From: Gammaproteobacteria bacterium
Lineage (GTDB): Bacteria > Pseudomonadota > Gammaproteobacteria > JAADJB01
Direction: 5' to 3'
DNA length: 64,000 nucleotides
Assembly (NCBI GenBank): GCA_013151035.1
Contig: JAADJB010000010.1
Location: 1-64,000, forward strand
Position 1 is the stretch's first letter. Each line of letters begins with the position of its first letter. The notes under the pieces were generated by a model. That model ran no database searches, had not been told where the DNA came from, and saw only the letters and a list, made by a program, of their open reading frames with translations. Of the stretch, positions 39,404 through 49,110 are shown one piece after another. Position numbers and translations under genes: made by a program.

Positions 39404-39760
39404 TCAGAGTTTTCCCAATTGTTGTTGATAGATTGATTCGTTAAAACCAATCAGTAACTGTTGCTGATGTGATAATACCGGACGCTTGATCAGGGTGGGG
39501 TGTTGTAGCAGTAAAGCACCGACATTGGTTTTATCCACGCTATTACGTTCATCGGCACTGAGTTGTCGCCAGCTTGTGCTGCGTCGATTGAGTAATTGTT
39601 CCCAGTCCACCTGTTGTAGCCAGCCCTCGATCTGTTTATTGCTCAAGGGTTGTTTGCGTATATCCACGAACGCATACTCAATGGCTTGCTGTTGCAACCA
39701 GTTTCTGGCCTTGCGTACCGTGTCACAGTTACTGATACCGTATAGAATAACCTTGTTCAA
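39404..39760 (-). CDS. ArsC/Spx-family reductase-like protein (YffB type)
   Basis: 118-residue thioredoxin-fold protein of the ArsC family. It has the N-terminal [14 protein letters not shown] motif with Cys12 and the C-terminal KRPVLSHQQ motif. YffB-type proteins sit beside dapE in many gammaproteobacteria; their substrate is not established, and arsenate reduction is unlikely in this context. Confidence 0.88.
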   Translation of the reverse strand: MNKVILYGISNCDTVRKARNWLQQQAIEYAFVDIRKQPLSNKQIEGWLQQVDWEQLLNRRSTSWRQLSADERNSVDKTNVGALLLQHPTLIKRPVLSHQQQLLIGFNESIYQQQLGKL

Positions 39761-39768
39761 AACGGGGC

Positions 39769-40590
39769 TTAGATATCACGTAATAATTCATTAATGCCTA
39801 CTTTGGAACGTGTCTTCTCATCCACACGCTTCACGATAACGGCACAATAGAGGCTGTATTTGCCATCCTTTGATGGCAGCGAGCCAGATACCACAACGGC
39901 ACCGGCAGGGACACGACCATAGATAATCTCATCATTTTCCCGGTCATAGATGCGTGTGCTTTGCCCGATGTAAACGCCCATTGATATAACAGCACCTTCC
40001 TCAACAATCACGCCTTCGACAACCTCGGAGCGCGCACCGATGAAGCAGTTATCTTCAATAATGGTCGGGCGACCTTGTACCGGTTCCAGCACACCACCAA
40101 TACCGACACCCCCCGAGAGGTGAACGTTTTTGCCAATCTGGGCACAGGAGCCCACGGTAGACCAAGTATCAACCATGGTGCCTGAATCGACATAGGCACC
40201 AATATTAATGTAAGAGGGCATCAAGATAGCGCCAGGTGCGATGTAAGAACCCTTTCTTGCCGTTGCTGGCGGCACGATACGAACGCCCGCTTCACGGAAG
40301 TCACGCGAGTTAAAATCAGCGTATTTTGACTGCACCTTATCGTAGTAGTTGGTGAATCCACCCTTGAGGAATTCATTGTCTTCGATACGGAATGATAGTA
40401 ATACCGCCTTTTTGAGCCAGTCATTCACCACCCATTCACCGTCTTTTTTCTCAGCAACACGCATCTTGCCGGAATCGAGGAGGTTGATTGCCTCATGTAC
40501 GGCCTCTTTCACATGGGTATCGACACTACGCGGGGTTATTTCTGCACGACGTTCAAAAGCTTCGTCGATAATTGTCTGGAGATCACTCAT
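39769..40590 (-). CDS. dapD: 2,3,4,5-tetrahydropyridine-2,6-dicarboxylate N-succinyltransferase
   Basis: Trimeric left-handed beta-helix enzyme transferring succinyl from succinyl-CoA in diaminopimelate synthesis. Hexapeptide repeats run through about 105-220 ([20 protein letters not shown]). 273 residues, typical. First gene of dapD-arsC-like-dapE. Its substrate-side partner dapC lies 2 kb away at 42.3 kb. Confidence 0.97.
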   Translation of the reverse strand: MSDLQTIIDEAFERRAEITPRSVDTHVKEAVHEAINLLDSGKMRVAEKKDGEWVVNDWLKKAVLLSFRIEDNEFLKGGFTNYYDKVQSKYADFNSRDFREAGVRIVPPATARKGSYIAPGAILMPSYINIGAYVDSGTMVDTWSTVGSCAQIGKNVHLSGGVGIGGVLEPVQGRPTIIEDNCFIGARSEVVEGVIVEEGAVISMGVYIGQSTRIYDRENDEIIYGRVPAGAVVVSGSLPSKDGKYSLYCAVIVKRVDEKTRSKVGINELLRDI

Positions 40591-40696
40591 TAATACAAGA
40601 TCCTTAATTTAAACGGTTAAACAGGCGGAATAGCCCAATGGGGTGATTATTTCATAAATTGCTGAAAACTGCGATTCTTAAATCGAGATTGAGGCA

Positions 40697-40746
40697 AGGT
40701 GCGTATTACGCATTAAAGAGCGTTGGTGCGCAATGCGCACCCTACC
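40697..40746. repeat. REP palindromes (one intact reverse, one degenerate forward)
   Basis: 40725-40746 is an intact reverse REP (GGTGCGCAATGCGCACC then CTACC). 40697-40714 (AGGTGCGTATTACGCAT) is a worn forward copy that lost its GTAG. They lie in the 268-base gap between dapD and the phosphatase gene, which also holds both promoters. Confidence 0.75.
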
Positions 40747-40858
40747 GGGTGTTCTCGACACTAAAACTGGAACCTTGTTTGTTTTGCGTATGGGAGTACG
40801 ATAGTATTCTGATGATTCTGTAAGGTATACGTGGTCAAGCGGTGACTCAGGAGGCCCC

Positions 40859-41593
40859 TTGAATAATCAGGAGTTAACAGAGGCGGCAGAAATCCACTAT
40901 GGTTTTTTACCGGAAAACTACCTCGACGATAATATTGATATAGCGATAACTGTCAAGCCACACGGTTATGTCGGTGGTGACTATTGCAGTGTGATACCAC
41001 TGCCCAGTGACAATGTCTTTGTCTGTATGTGTGATGTCGCGGGACATGGCATAAGTTCAGCATTATTTGCAGCGAGAATTAATGCCTTTGTTGCGGCACA
41101 AACGCATATCAGCCTGTGTCCCTGTGAATTAACCATTCGGTTAAATGCGCTGGTATGCGAACACATTCTATCAGCACGTATATTAACCACCTTTTATACC
41201 GCTATATTTAATTTCAAGACCCATCAGGTTTCCTATGTTGGCGCAGGTCATCCGCCCATGCTTCATTATCAGAATAGAACACAACAGATTAATCAACTGG
41301 CATCGACGACGACTCCAATAGGGATTGAACACCCCTTGCCGATACAATGTCAGACGGGACAATTAACATTTGAATCCGGGGATCAGTTTTTTCTGTATAC
41401 CGATGGTGTGCACGAGTCTCGTAATGCGGATAAAGAACAGTTTGGGTTAACACGTTTATCTGAGTTTATACTTGCCAATACACACTTATCCACCCATGAA
41501 TATAATGCGGCATTACTAAAAGAGTTAACCGGCTTTGGTGGTGATGAATTCGACGATGACCTTTTATTGATGTCGATGCATATTCGTGTATAA
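40859..41593 (+). CDS. PP2C (SpoIIE-type) phosphatase, stand-alone
   Basis: 244 residues, one PPM/SpoIIE phosphatase domain without GAF or receiver. Acidic residues for metal binding: D41 (VGGDYCSV), D59 (CDVAGHGISSA), D182 (YTDGVHE) and the D232-D234 cluster (FDDDLLL). Start is TTG at 40859 with a strong AGGAGG four bases upstream. Such enzymes dephosphorylate STAS proteins. It could act on the STAS protein of the mla operon or on one elsewhere. Alone, with a bidirectional terminator right after the stop. Confidence 0.88.
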   Translation: MNNQELTEAAEIHYGFLPENYLDDNIDIAITVKPHGYVGGDYCSVIPLPSDNVFVCMCDVAGHGISSALFAARINAFVAAQTHISLCPCELTIRLNALVCEHILSARILTTFYTAIFNFKTHQVSYVGAGHPPMLHYQNRTQQINQLASTTTPIGIEHPLPIQCQTGQLTFESGDQFFLYTDGVHESRNADKEQFGLTRLSEFILANTHLSTHEYNAALLKELTGFGGDEFDDDLLLMSMHIRV

Positions 41594-41628
41594 AAAAGAA
41601 GTCTCCGGTGATGCGAGACCTCTTTTTT
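41592..41628. terminator. Bidirectional terminator after the phosphatase gene
   Basis: AAAAAAGA, stem GTCTC/GAGAC around a 9-base loop, then TCTTTTTT. A and T runs on both sides allow use by the phosphatase gene and by the facing broken PEP-CTERM gene. Confidence 0.88.
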
Positions 41629-41640
41629 AATCCGTATGGG

Positions 41641-42202
41641 TTAACTGATTTTACGTCTTGTGAAACAAAGTAGCCCCAAAAGACCTGAGCTAAACAGCCA
41701 CACAGCAGCAGGAACAGGAACGACACCTGTACCGACATCACCTGAGTGTACGGCCCACGCATAGATAAGAAAGTTTTTATAATTGGTGGTCTGTTCTCCA
41801 TTACCTATTTTGAAGTACCAGGCGGTGCTACCGCCAGGCACATATTCTGTAGCCGACCAATAAGAGTGCATGATATTGCTAAATGGCGATGTGTTCGTTA
41901 ATGAACCCGCACTATTTCCTAGTATATTGTAAAACAAATCACCCATCTCACTACCTGTGCAGTTGTTACCCGAACAGGTGTCTGAGTTGGGTAAACGCCA
42001 ACCTGTAACACCTAAAATATCTAGATTTCCTGCCCAGCTATTGGCTATATCCCAGGTTAATTTTCCTGGTCAGGTCTGCAATATCATCGTAGAATGCCAG
42101 TCCGCCCAAACGCGAAGCCAATGAGGATGTATTCACTATTGATGAAACCACTGTCGCAATAATCAATAAGCCAGTCGTTGCTAATTTCGTTAGTATCTTC
42201 AT
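41641..42202 (-). pseudogene. Broken PEP-CTERM/DUF1566-like exported protein gene
   Basis: The gene starts at the ATG at 42202 (GAGGAGAG ribosome site) with a signal peptide and RLGGLAFYDDIADLT, then stops at TGA 42038-42040 after a frame change. The other frame continues as GKLTWDIANSWAGNLDILGV, then TGWRLPNSDTC and EMGDLFYN, down to a sorting tail (VPVPAAVWLFSSGLLGLL and basic end) at 41641. Intact relatives carry about 15 more residues between DLT and the LTWD motif, so a small deletion near 42070 caused the frameshift. Not functional unless the break is an error. Such proteins resemble secreted DUF1566 proteins with exosortase tails. Confidence 0.85.
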
Positions 42203-42335
42203 TTTTTCTCTCCTCAAACGATTAGTTAATAAACACAACTTATTTATTATGGTTAAGGGAAGTGAAAAAGCAATGTGATATTTATGTGGGTAGGTATAGC
42301 ACGAGGCTAAAGACCCCACTTCTGAAAAATGAAAT

Positions 42336-43541
42336 TTATAGCCGGGTGTTTTTGATAATATAGTCACGAATGCGATGGGCGGCCTCAATACATTCATCAA
42401 TCCCGGCAACCAGTGCGATACGAATGTAGTTTTTACCAGGATTTCCACTGGCAGTGTTGCGTGACAGATAACTGCCGGGCACCACGGTGACGTGTTGTTG
42501 TTCAAATAACTGCTGACAGAATATCTCATCATCAATTGGGGTCTTAAGCCATAGATAAAACCCGGCATTTGGGGCATTGACATCGATGGCTGCTGACAGA
42601 ATCTTGATAACAGCGGTAAATTTCTCACGGTATTGATCCCGATTTTTCTTAACGTGTCCCTCATCCTGCCATGTCAGGGTACTGGCCTTTTGTGTCGCTA
42701 AGGACATGGCACATCCCTGATAGGTACGATAGAGATGGAACACCTGCATGACCTCGGCATCGCCTGCGACAAAGCCGGAACGCAGGCCGGGCAGGTTGGA
42801 TCGTTTGGACAGGCTGTGGAAAACCAGGCAACGAGAAAAGTTTTTATTACCCATCGTCTGTGAGGCTGTCAACAAGCCACTGGGCGGGTTGTTCTCATCG
42901 GGATAAATTTCGGAGTAACACTCATCGGAGGCGATAATAAAATCATGTTGATGAGCCAATCTAATTAGTCGCTGCAAACATTCCAGGCTTAGCACCTGTC
43001 CGGTGGGATTGCCCGGTGAACAGATATAGAGTAACTGACATTGATCCCATACCGAATCACTAATGCTGTTAAATAGATCAATATCTTTTTTAGTCAGATC
43101 TGAATTAATAAAGAAGGGCTGGGCACCCGCTAATAGACAGGCCCCTTCATAGATCTGATAAAAGGGATTGGGCATGGCAACAATGCTGTCCTTACCAGGG
43201 TTTATCAGACACTGAGCAATCGCAAACAGAGCTTCGCGGGTGCCAGTGACCGGGAGTATATGCTGGTTAGCATCAAGGCTCCCGGTGGGTAGTTGAAACC
43301 GTTTAGATAACCATTTAACAATGCTGGTGCGTAACTCAATACTACCGCGTGTCACCGGATATTTACCCAGATCCTGACGTTGTGCGTACATTTCTTCGGC
43401 AACAAACTCAGGTGGTTGATGGCGCGGTTCACCAATGGATAGATTGATGTGGGAGAGTGTGTCAGGTGGTTGCACCCCATCCTTCAGCCTTGCCAGACGT
43501 TCAAACGGATAGGGTTGTAAGCGGTCAAGATCCGGGTTCAT
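42336..43541 (-). CDS. dapC: Succinyldiaminopimelate transaminase
   Basis: PLP aminotransferase class I making N-succinyl-LL-diaminopimelate, the step between dapD and dapE. PLP-Lys motif SLSKRSNLPGLRSGFVAGD (Lys about 236). 401 residues. The start overlaps the glnD stop by 4 bases. It sits beside dapD and dapE, consistent with DapC rather than another aminotransferase. Confidence 0.95.
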   Translation of the reverse strand: MNPDLDRLQPYPFERLARLKDGVQPPDTLSHINLSIGEPRHQPPEFVAEEMYAQRQDLGKYPVTRGSIELRTSIVKWLSKRFQLPTGSLDANQHILPVTGTREALFAIAQCLINPGKDSIVAMPNPFYQIYEGACLLAGAQPFFINSDLTKKDIDLFNSISDSVWDQCQLLYICSPGNPTGQVLSLECLQRLIRLAHQHDFIIASDECYSEIYPDENNPPSGLLTASQTMGNKNFSRCLVFHSLSKRSNLPGLRSGFVAGDAEVMQVFHLYRTYQGCAMSLATQKASTLTWQDEGHVKKNRDQYREKFTAVIKILSAAIDVNAPNAGFYLWLKTPIDDEIFCQQLFEQQHVTVVPGSYLSRNTASGNPGKNYIRIALVAGIDECIEAAHRIRDYIIKNTRL

Positions 43542-46252
43542 TGTTTAGCTTGTTCCTGTTCAGATTCCAGAGACTGTATGAGTTGTTGATGCAGTTTATC
43601 GAGCCTGTCTTGATCGTTAATGGGTCTGTTACCATGATCTGTAATATAAAAGACATCCTCTGCCTTTGAACCAAAGGTGGCAATCTTGGCATTATGTAGC
43701 CGTATATCCGATTGTATAAAGACCTGCCCAATCTGTGATAACAGACCAGGATGATCGCCGGTTATAATTTCAACGATGGTGTATTTTTCAGCCGCCTTGT
43801 TAATGATATCAATTCGAGTCGATATTCTGAAATGCTTGAATTGTCTTGGATTGTTGCGTGATATTTCACTAAAACTATTGTTAATATCAAGTAGACGTTG
43901 TTTGACACTGGCTTGAATTTGCTCAAGACGATGTTGATCCCGGATGTCTTCTCCTGAACTTTCCAATACCACAAAAATCTCCATTGCATAGCCGTTCTTC
44001 AATGTGACGGTACGTGCATCAGCAATGGTTAAGCAGAGTTGATCAAGTTGGTGCGCGGTTATGGTAAACAGGCCATCGCGGTTCTTTGTGTAGATAAAAA
44101 TCTCGGTGCCACCACGTTCTGAATCATGACGAAAATCAACCAGCGGTTCATTGCTACCCTTATGTTTAATCAAAGTCATGGTTTGCCAACAGATCTGTTC
44201 AGCGGTGTTTCTGACGAAATACTCATCATTTAACCACTGCCATTGTTCATCAATGGCCTGATCAGTCACCTGCCTTTCGGATAGCAATGATCGCGCATCG
44301 GTCTTGATGGCATCAATGTGTTGTTGATGGTCAACCGGATTATCCAGGCCGATACGCAAGGCGCGGGTGGTTGCTATGTGCAATTCCTGTAACAGTGATC
44401 CCTTCCATGATGTCCATAGCTTGGCATTGGTTGCGCGGATATCGGCAACGGTTAGCAGATACAGATAATTCAGGCGTTGAGGATTCTCGACCAGGGCAGC
44501 AAATTCACGAATAACATCAGGGTCACTGATATCTCTACGTTGCGCCGTTGTCGACATTAATAAATGGCTCTGTACCAGCCATGCAATCAGATTAGTATCA
44601 TAACTACTGAGGCTATGTTGCTGACAAAAACGGGTCACTTCAATGGCACCCAGTTCGGAGTGATTACCTCCTCTGCCTTTGGCGATGTCATGAAAGATAC
44701 CGGCAATAATCAGTAACTCCAGTTTAGGTATGCGTTTGATAATGTCACTGCAATAGGGGAGTTCTTCGGAGAATTCATCAATGGTTAGACGACGGATATT
44801 TCTTACCACAAAAAGGGTGTGTTCATCGACGGTATAGGCATGAAACAAATCGTATTGCATCTGTCCGACAATATGGTTGAATTCCGGTAGATAAGCAGCC
44901 AATACACCATATCGATTCATCCGTCGGAGTTCATGGGTAACACCTAGTGGCTGACGGATAATCTCCATAAACAGACTGCGCGAGCGTAGATCCTGACGAA
45001 AATCATCATTAATCAAGTGTAGATGAGCGCGAATCAGTCGAATAGTCGATGCCCGTACGCCCTTAATCTCAGGATGTTGTGCCATCAACAGGAAGATCTC
45101 CAGCAAGGCAAAAGGGTAGCGTGCGAATACTTGATCATCACTGACCTCAAGAAACCCGTGGATAACATGAAATCTGCGATTAAGGATATGTGCCGGACAC
45201 TGATTGCCAGTGTATAGAATCGCCTCCTGGAAGTGTTGTAATAACATATCATTCAGGCGTTCCAGTTCCATCACCGTGCAATAATACTGTTTCATCAGGC
45301 CTTCGATGGCCTTGTTGCCCTCACCGCTATAGCCTAGCTTTTCTGCCAGGTTGCGCTGGTAATCAAATAATAGCCTGTCTTCCCGTCTGCCGGTCTGCTG
45401 GTGCAGGGCGTAGCGCACCTGCCACAGGAAACACTGTCCCTGCCACAGGGCGTGATATTCATCCTCGGTGAGAAAATCGTGTGAGATCAGTTCTTTTAAT
45501 GTCTCGGCACCAAAATGGCGTTTGGCAACCCAGCCAATCATCTGTATATCACGTAGTCCTCCAGGACCTTCCTTGATATTGGGCTCAAGGTTGTAAGCGG
45601 TATCGTGATATTTGGCATGACGCAGTTGTTGTTCCTTGCTTTTTGCCTCAAAAAAATCACGGCTGGTCCATATATCATCACTGGTGGCGATCTGTTTTAA
45701 TTCCTTATACAGCGTTTGATCACCATAGATGAGGCGTGATTCCATAATGTTGGTGGCAATGGTGATGTCTTGCCGGGATTGCTCGATACAGTCCTGCAAG
45801 GTACGGACACTATGTCCCACTTCCAGACCAATATCCCATAGAAATTGCAGGAAGGAGGCCATGGCTGCATTCGGGATATTCTCTTCCGATGGCAACAGGA
45901 TCATTAGATCAATATCCGAACCGGGTAGTAGCTCTGAACGGCCATAGCCGCCAACGGCAAGTAAGGCTAGATTATTGGCATCATTCTGTAGCCAGTACGC
46001 CCATATCCGGCGTAGAATTTCATCAATAAAAAAACTACGGCAATGAACCAGGTTCTCAATCGCATCACCTTGATCAAAGTGCTGGTGAAGATGCTTGTTG
46101 GCAAGTGTTAACGCATCACGAAAAGATGAAATCAGCGTGGCTTGATCCTGTGGTCTATCGATAACAGGGATCTCACACAGGTCGATTAATGCTTGAGGAA
46201 TAATCGGGTAATCATTGGCCGATAAATTTTTAGCTGTCATATTAAATTCCAC
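43538..46252 (-). CDS. glnD: Bifunctional uridylyltransferase/uridylyl-removing enzyme GlnD
   Basis: Nitrogen sensor that adds and removes UMP on PII. Parts in order: nucleotidyltransferase (GGYGRSELLPGSDID, 101-115), HD hydrolase domain (IFHDIAKGRGGNHSELG, about 520), two C-terminal ACT domains (about 710-895) that bind glutamine. 904 residues. Start may be the GTG at 46252 or the in-frame ATG at 46240; neither has a strong ribosome site. Lies between map and dapC, the usual order. Confidence 0.97.
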   Translation of the reverse strand: MEFNMTAKNLSANDYPIIPQALIDLCEIPVIDRPQDQATLISSFRDALTLANKHLHQHFDQGDAIENLVHCRSFFIDEILRRIWAYWLQNDANNLALLAVGGYGRSELLPGSDIDLMILLPSEENIPNAAMASFLQFLWDIGLEVGHSVRTLQDCIEQSRQDITIATNIMESRLIYGDQTLYKELKQIATSDDIWTSRDFFEAKSKEQQLRHAKYHDTAYNLEPNIKEGPGGLRDIQMIGWVAKRHFGAETLKELISHDFLTEDEYHALWQGQCFLWQVRYALHQQTGRREDRLLFDYQRNLAEKLGYSGEGNKAIEGLMKQYYCTVMELERLNDMLLQHFQEAILYTGNQCPAHILNRRFHVIHGFLEVSDDQVFARYPFALLEIFLLMAQHPEIKGVRASTIRLIRAHLHLINDDFRQDLRSRSLFMEIIRQPLGVTHELRRMNRYGVLAAYLPEFNHIVGQMQYDLFHAYTVDEHTLFVVRNIRRLTIDEFSEELPYCSDIIKRIPKLELLIIAGIFHDIAKGRGGNHSELGAIEVTRFCQQHSLSSYDTNLIAWLVQSHLLMSTTAQRRDISDPDVIREFAALVENPQRLNYLYLLTVADIRATNAKLWTSWKGSLLQELHIATTRALRIGLDNPVDHQQHIDAIKTDARSLLSERQVTDQAIDEQWQWLNDEYFVRNTAEQICWQTMTLIKHKGSNEPLVDFRHDSERGGTEIFIYTKNRDGLFTITAHQLDQLCLTIADARTVTLKNGYAMEIFVVLESSGEDIRDQHRLEQIQASVKQRLLDINNSFSEISRNNPRQFKHFRISTRIDIINKAAEKYTIVEIITGDHPGLLSQIGQVFIQSDIRLHNAKIATFGSKAEDVFYITDHGNRPINDQDRLDKLHQQLIQSLESEQEQAKQ

Positions 46253-46261
46253 TGTTCTCTG

Positions 46262-47044
46262 TTAAATGATCAGATCTTCCAGGTTGTGACCTTCAGCTAG
46301 TGTCAATACCTCACAGCCATCATCGGTAACCACCAGAGTGTGTTCCCATTGTGCTGACAGGCTATGATCTTTGGTCACTACCGTCCAGCCATCATTGAGG
46401 AGTTTGATGTTGCGCTTACCGGCATTCACCATCGGTTCGATGGTGAATGTCATACCGGCTTCTATCCATAGACCTTCACCGGGGATACCATAATGGAGTA
46501 CCTGAGGGGCCTCATGAAAAACCTTGCCGATACCATGACCGCAATACTCTCGTACGATAGAGAAATTGTTCTTTTCGGCATGGCTTTGAATGGCGTGTCC
46601 GATGTCACCCATGCGTATCCCTGGTTTAACGATTTGTATCCCTTTAACCATGCATTCATGGCTGATCTTGATGAGCCGTTTAGCAAGCACTGAGGGTTCC
46701 CCGATCACAAACATCATGCTGGTATCACCATGATACTCATCCTTGATAACGGTGATATCAATATTAACAATATCACCATTTTTTAATTGTCGTTCACCGG
46801 GTATGCCATGACAGACCTGATGATTGAGGGAGGTGCATATTGATTTGGGGAAACCATGATAATCAAGCGGGGCCGGGATGGCCTGTTGCACCTCGGTGAT
46901 GTATTGATGGCAGATTTGATCCAGTCGATCGGTGGTGATACCGGCCTTAACATGGGGTCGGAGCATGCTTAATACATCAGCGGCAAGCCGCCCGGCTACA
47001 CGCATTTTTTCAATTTCTTCTTCAGTTTTCAAAGTGATACTCAT
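46262..47044 (-). CDS. map: Methionine aminopeptidase
   Basis: Type I dimetal peptidase removing the initiator Met from new proteins. Metal-ligand regions: HGFPKSICTSLNHQVCHGIP, DITVIKDEYHGDTS (two Asp) and EYCGHGIGKVFHE, and a C-terminal EHTLVVTDDG. 260 residues. Divergent from rpsB, the conserved arrangement; 10 bases before glnD. Confidence 0.97.
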   Translation of the reverse strand: MSITLKTEEEIEKMRVAGRLAADVLSMLRPHVKAGITTDRLDQICHQYITEVQQAIPAPLDYHGFPKSICTSLNHQVCHGIPGERQLKNGDIVNIDITVIKDEYHGDTSMMFVIGEPSVLAKRLIKISHECMVKGIQIVKPGIRMGDIGHAIQSHAEKNNFSIVREYCGHGIGKVFHEAPQVLHYGIPGEGLWIEAGMTFTIEPMVNAGKRNIKLLNDGWTVVTKDHSLSAQWEHTLVVTDDGCEVLTLAEGHNLEDLII

Positions 47045-47075
47045 TGATTTATGGGTCCCGTATTGGCGATAATTG

Positions 47076-47104
47076 TTGTTGATGGGGCTATTTTATGGTA
47101 TAAA
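47076..47104 (+). promoter_or_regulatory. Putative sigma-70 promoter of rpsB-tsf
   Basis: -35 TTGTTG (47076-47081), 17-base spacer, -10 TATAAA (47099-47104) with a TGG just before it, followed by a G/C-rich start region. It gives an rpsB leader of about 140 bases. Assigned by eye. Confidence 0.65.
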
Positions 47105-47109
47105 GTGCG

Positions 47110-47249
47110 GCTTGTTAAGGTTGATAACCCCTTGTTATCTGCTTTTATTTCAAACATGCACCAAAAAATGTAGAGTTGGGTGCCTTGGCATTGTCCGGGT
47201 TGACTCTATCAGGTGCATGAGGATTAACCCTAAATACTGGAGTATTTTT
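47110..47249 (+). promoter_or_regulatory. rpsB leader with nested stems (putative S2 autoregulatory site)
   Basis: Long leader before rpsB. Outer stem ATGCACC (47156-47162) with GGTGCAT (47212-47218); inner stem TAGAGT (47171-47176) with ACTCTA (47203-47208); a small hairpin TGCC/GGCA at 47181-47190. In E. coli S2 represses its own operon through a structured rpsB leader; this fold has the same position and nesting. Exact match to that RNA family is not tested. Confidence 0.65.
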
Positions 47250-48086
47250 ATGTCAAACATGACCATGCGTCAAATGTTGGAAGCTGGTGTGCATTTCGGC
47301 CATCAGACCCGTTTCTGGAACCCAAAGATGGCACCTTATATCTTTGGCGAACGTAGCAAAATTCATATCATCAACCTGGAAAAGACCCTTCCTTTATATA
47401 AGGATGCTGCCAATTTTATTGGTAAGCTGGCCGCTAAGGGTGGCACTGTTCTTTTCGTAGGCACTAAACGTGCCGCACGTAATGTGATTCGTGAAGAGGC
47501 AGAACGTTGTGGTATGCCTTATGTTAACCATCGCTGGTTGGGCGGTATGTTGACCAATTATAAGACGGTACGTCAGTCTATCAATCGTCTGAAAGATCTT
47601 GAAAAGATGTCCGAGACCGGTAATTTCGAGGTAGCTAACAAGAAAGAAGGCTTGATGTTGCAACGCGAGATGGCGAAGTTGAATCTGAGTCTTGGTGGTA
47701 TCAAGAACATGAAGGGCATCCCTGATGCAATGTTTGTTATTGATGTGGGTTATGAGAATATTGCTATTGCTGAGGCACGTAAACTCCAGATACCGGTTAT
47801 AGGTGTTGTGGATACCAATAACAAACCTGATTATATCGATTACGTTATTCCCGGCAATGATGATGCGATTCGTTCTATTCAGCTGTATGTCAGTGGCATC
47901 GCTGATGCAGTACTGGATGCACGTTCAGCGAGCGTTACTGCGGTAGTGGATAGCGGTGATGACTTCATGGAAGTGGATGAATCTGCTGTTGCTGATGAGG
48001 TTGTAGCACCTGCACCGGCGGCACCTGAACCTGCTGCACCTACAGAAGATGCTGCAAAACCTGCAGAAAATCAGGATGCTTCCTAA
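47250..48086 (+). CDS. rpsB: 30S ribosomal protein S2
   Basis: Ribosomal protein of the small subunit. The start at 47250 ([20 protein letters not shown]) is the canonical S2 N-terminus; the longer frame to 47073 runs through the promoter and leader. 278 residues with an Ala/Pro/Glu-rich C-terminal tail (about 245-278), longer than in E. coli (241). First gene of rpsB-tsf. Confidence 0.98.
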   Translation: MSNMTMRQMLEAGVHFGHQTRFWNPKMAPYIFGERSKIHIINLEKTLPLYKDAANFIGKLAAKGGTVLFVGTKRAARNVIREEAERCGMPYVNHRWLGGMLTNYKTVRQSINRLKDLEKMSETGNFEVANKKEGLMLQREMAKLNLSLGGIKNMKGIPDAMFVIDVGYENIAIAEARKLQIPVIGVVDTNNKPDYIDYVIPGNDDAIRSIQLYVSGIADAVLDARSASVTAVVDSGDDFMEVDESAVADEVVAPAPAAPEPAAPTEDAAKPAENQDAS

Positions 48087-48124
48087 TCTCGATTTAATTT
48101 AATGTTGTAAGAGGAATTATTGTA

Positions 48125-48994
48125 ATGGCAATTACTGCTGCACAAGTAAAAGAACTGCGTCAACGCACCGGTTCAGGCATGATGGAGTGCAAAAAGGCAC
48201 TAGTTGAGGCTGATGGGGATGTGGATACTGCCATCGAGTCGCTGCGTAAGACGGGGCTGGCCAAGGCCGACAAGAAGGCAGGGCGCGTGGCTGCTGAAGG
48301 TCTTATCGTTATGAAAAAGAGTGATGATGGCAAGGGTGCTGTTATTGTTGAAGTGAATTCCGAGACAGATTTTGTTGCCAAGAAAGAAGAGTTTCAGACC
48401 TTTGCGAACAAGGTTGCTGAAAAGGCGCTTGCTGCTTTAACTGATGATGTTGCAGCATTGATGTCTGCCGATGGTGATGACCTGGAAAATGATCGTAAAG
48501 AACTGATCGCCAAGCTGGGTGAGAACATTAATGTACGTCGCTTTGCCAGGATTTCATCTTCTGCCAATATTGCTGATTATCTGCATGGTGTCCGCATTGG
48601 TGTGCTGGCGGAGGTTGAGGGCGGTGACGAAGATCTGGCACGTGATGTTGCCATGCATATTGCGGCCAGTAATCCGGCATTTATTTCAGAGAAGGATGTT
48701 GATCCGGCCGTTCTTGATAAAGAGAAGGCTATCCTGGTGGCTCAGGCTGCCGAGAGTGGTAAGCCTGATAATATCATCGAGAAGATGGTTGAAGGTCGGA
48801 TCAAGAAGTTCCTTGCCGAGATTACCTTGCTGGGGCAACCCTTTGTTAAGGATCCTGATGTAACCGTGGGTCAATTACTGGAGAAGGCCGGGGCAACTAT
48901 GCTTGCTTTTAATCGTATCGAATTAGGTGAGGGTATCGAGAAAAAGGAAGAAAACTTTGCCGAAGAGGTGATGGCTCAGGTCAGGGGCGAATAA
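48125..48994 (+). CDS. tsf: Translation elongation factor Ts
   Basis: Guanine-nucleotide exchange factor for EF-Tu. UBA-like N-terminus ([20 protein letters not shown]), then the TDFV motif ([11 protein letters not shown], about 80) that contacts EF-Tu. 289 residues. Lies 38 bases after rpsB with an AAGAGGA ribosome site. Confidence 0.98.
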   Translation: MAITAAQVKELRQRTGSGMMECKKALVEADGDVDTAIESLRKTGLAKADKKAGRVAAEGLIVMKKSDDGKGAVIVEVNSETDFVAKKEEFQTFANKVAEKALAALTDDVAALMSADGDDLENDRKELIAKLGENINVRRFARISSSANIADYLHGVRIGVLAEVEGGDEDLARDVAMHIAASNPAFISEKDVDPAVLDKEKAILVAQAAESGKPDNIIEKMVEGRIKKFLAEITLLGQPFVKDPDVTVGQLLEKAGATMLAFNRIELGEGIEKKEENFAEEVMAQVRGE

Positions 48995-49020
48995 AGACAA
49001 GATTCGTTATTAAATCTGTA

Positions 49021-49053
49021 ATACAATGGGGTCGCTATGCGGCCCCATTGTAT
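49021..49053. terminator. Inverted repeat after tsf (terminator or attenuator-like)
   Basis: ATACAATGGGG, an 11-base loop, CCCCATTGTAT: perfect 11-base arms 27 bases after the tsf stop. The T-tract is short and interrupted, so full termination is uncertain; it may be an attenuator or mRNA-stabilising hairpin before pyrH. Confidence 0.6.
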
Positions 49054-49110
49054 ATCTGCAGTATAAATAATGTGCGTAGTTAGTTGATAACATACAATAA
49101 AAAGGTGTTT

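Noticed and set aside
42203-42664. Minus-strand frame upstream of the broken PEP-CTERM gene
   Set aside because: Overlaps dapC in another frame and carries no signal before the ATG at 42202.
47073-47249. Longer rpsB frame
   Set aside because: Covers the promoter and structured leader; the S2 N-terminus starts at 47250.
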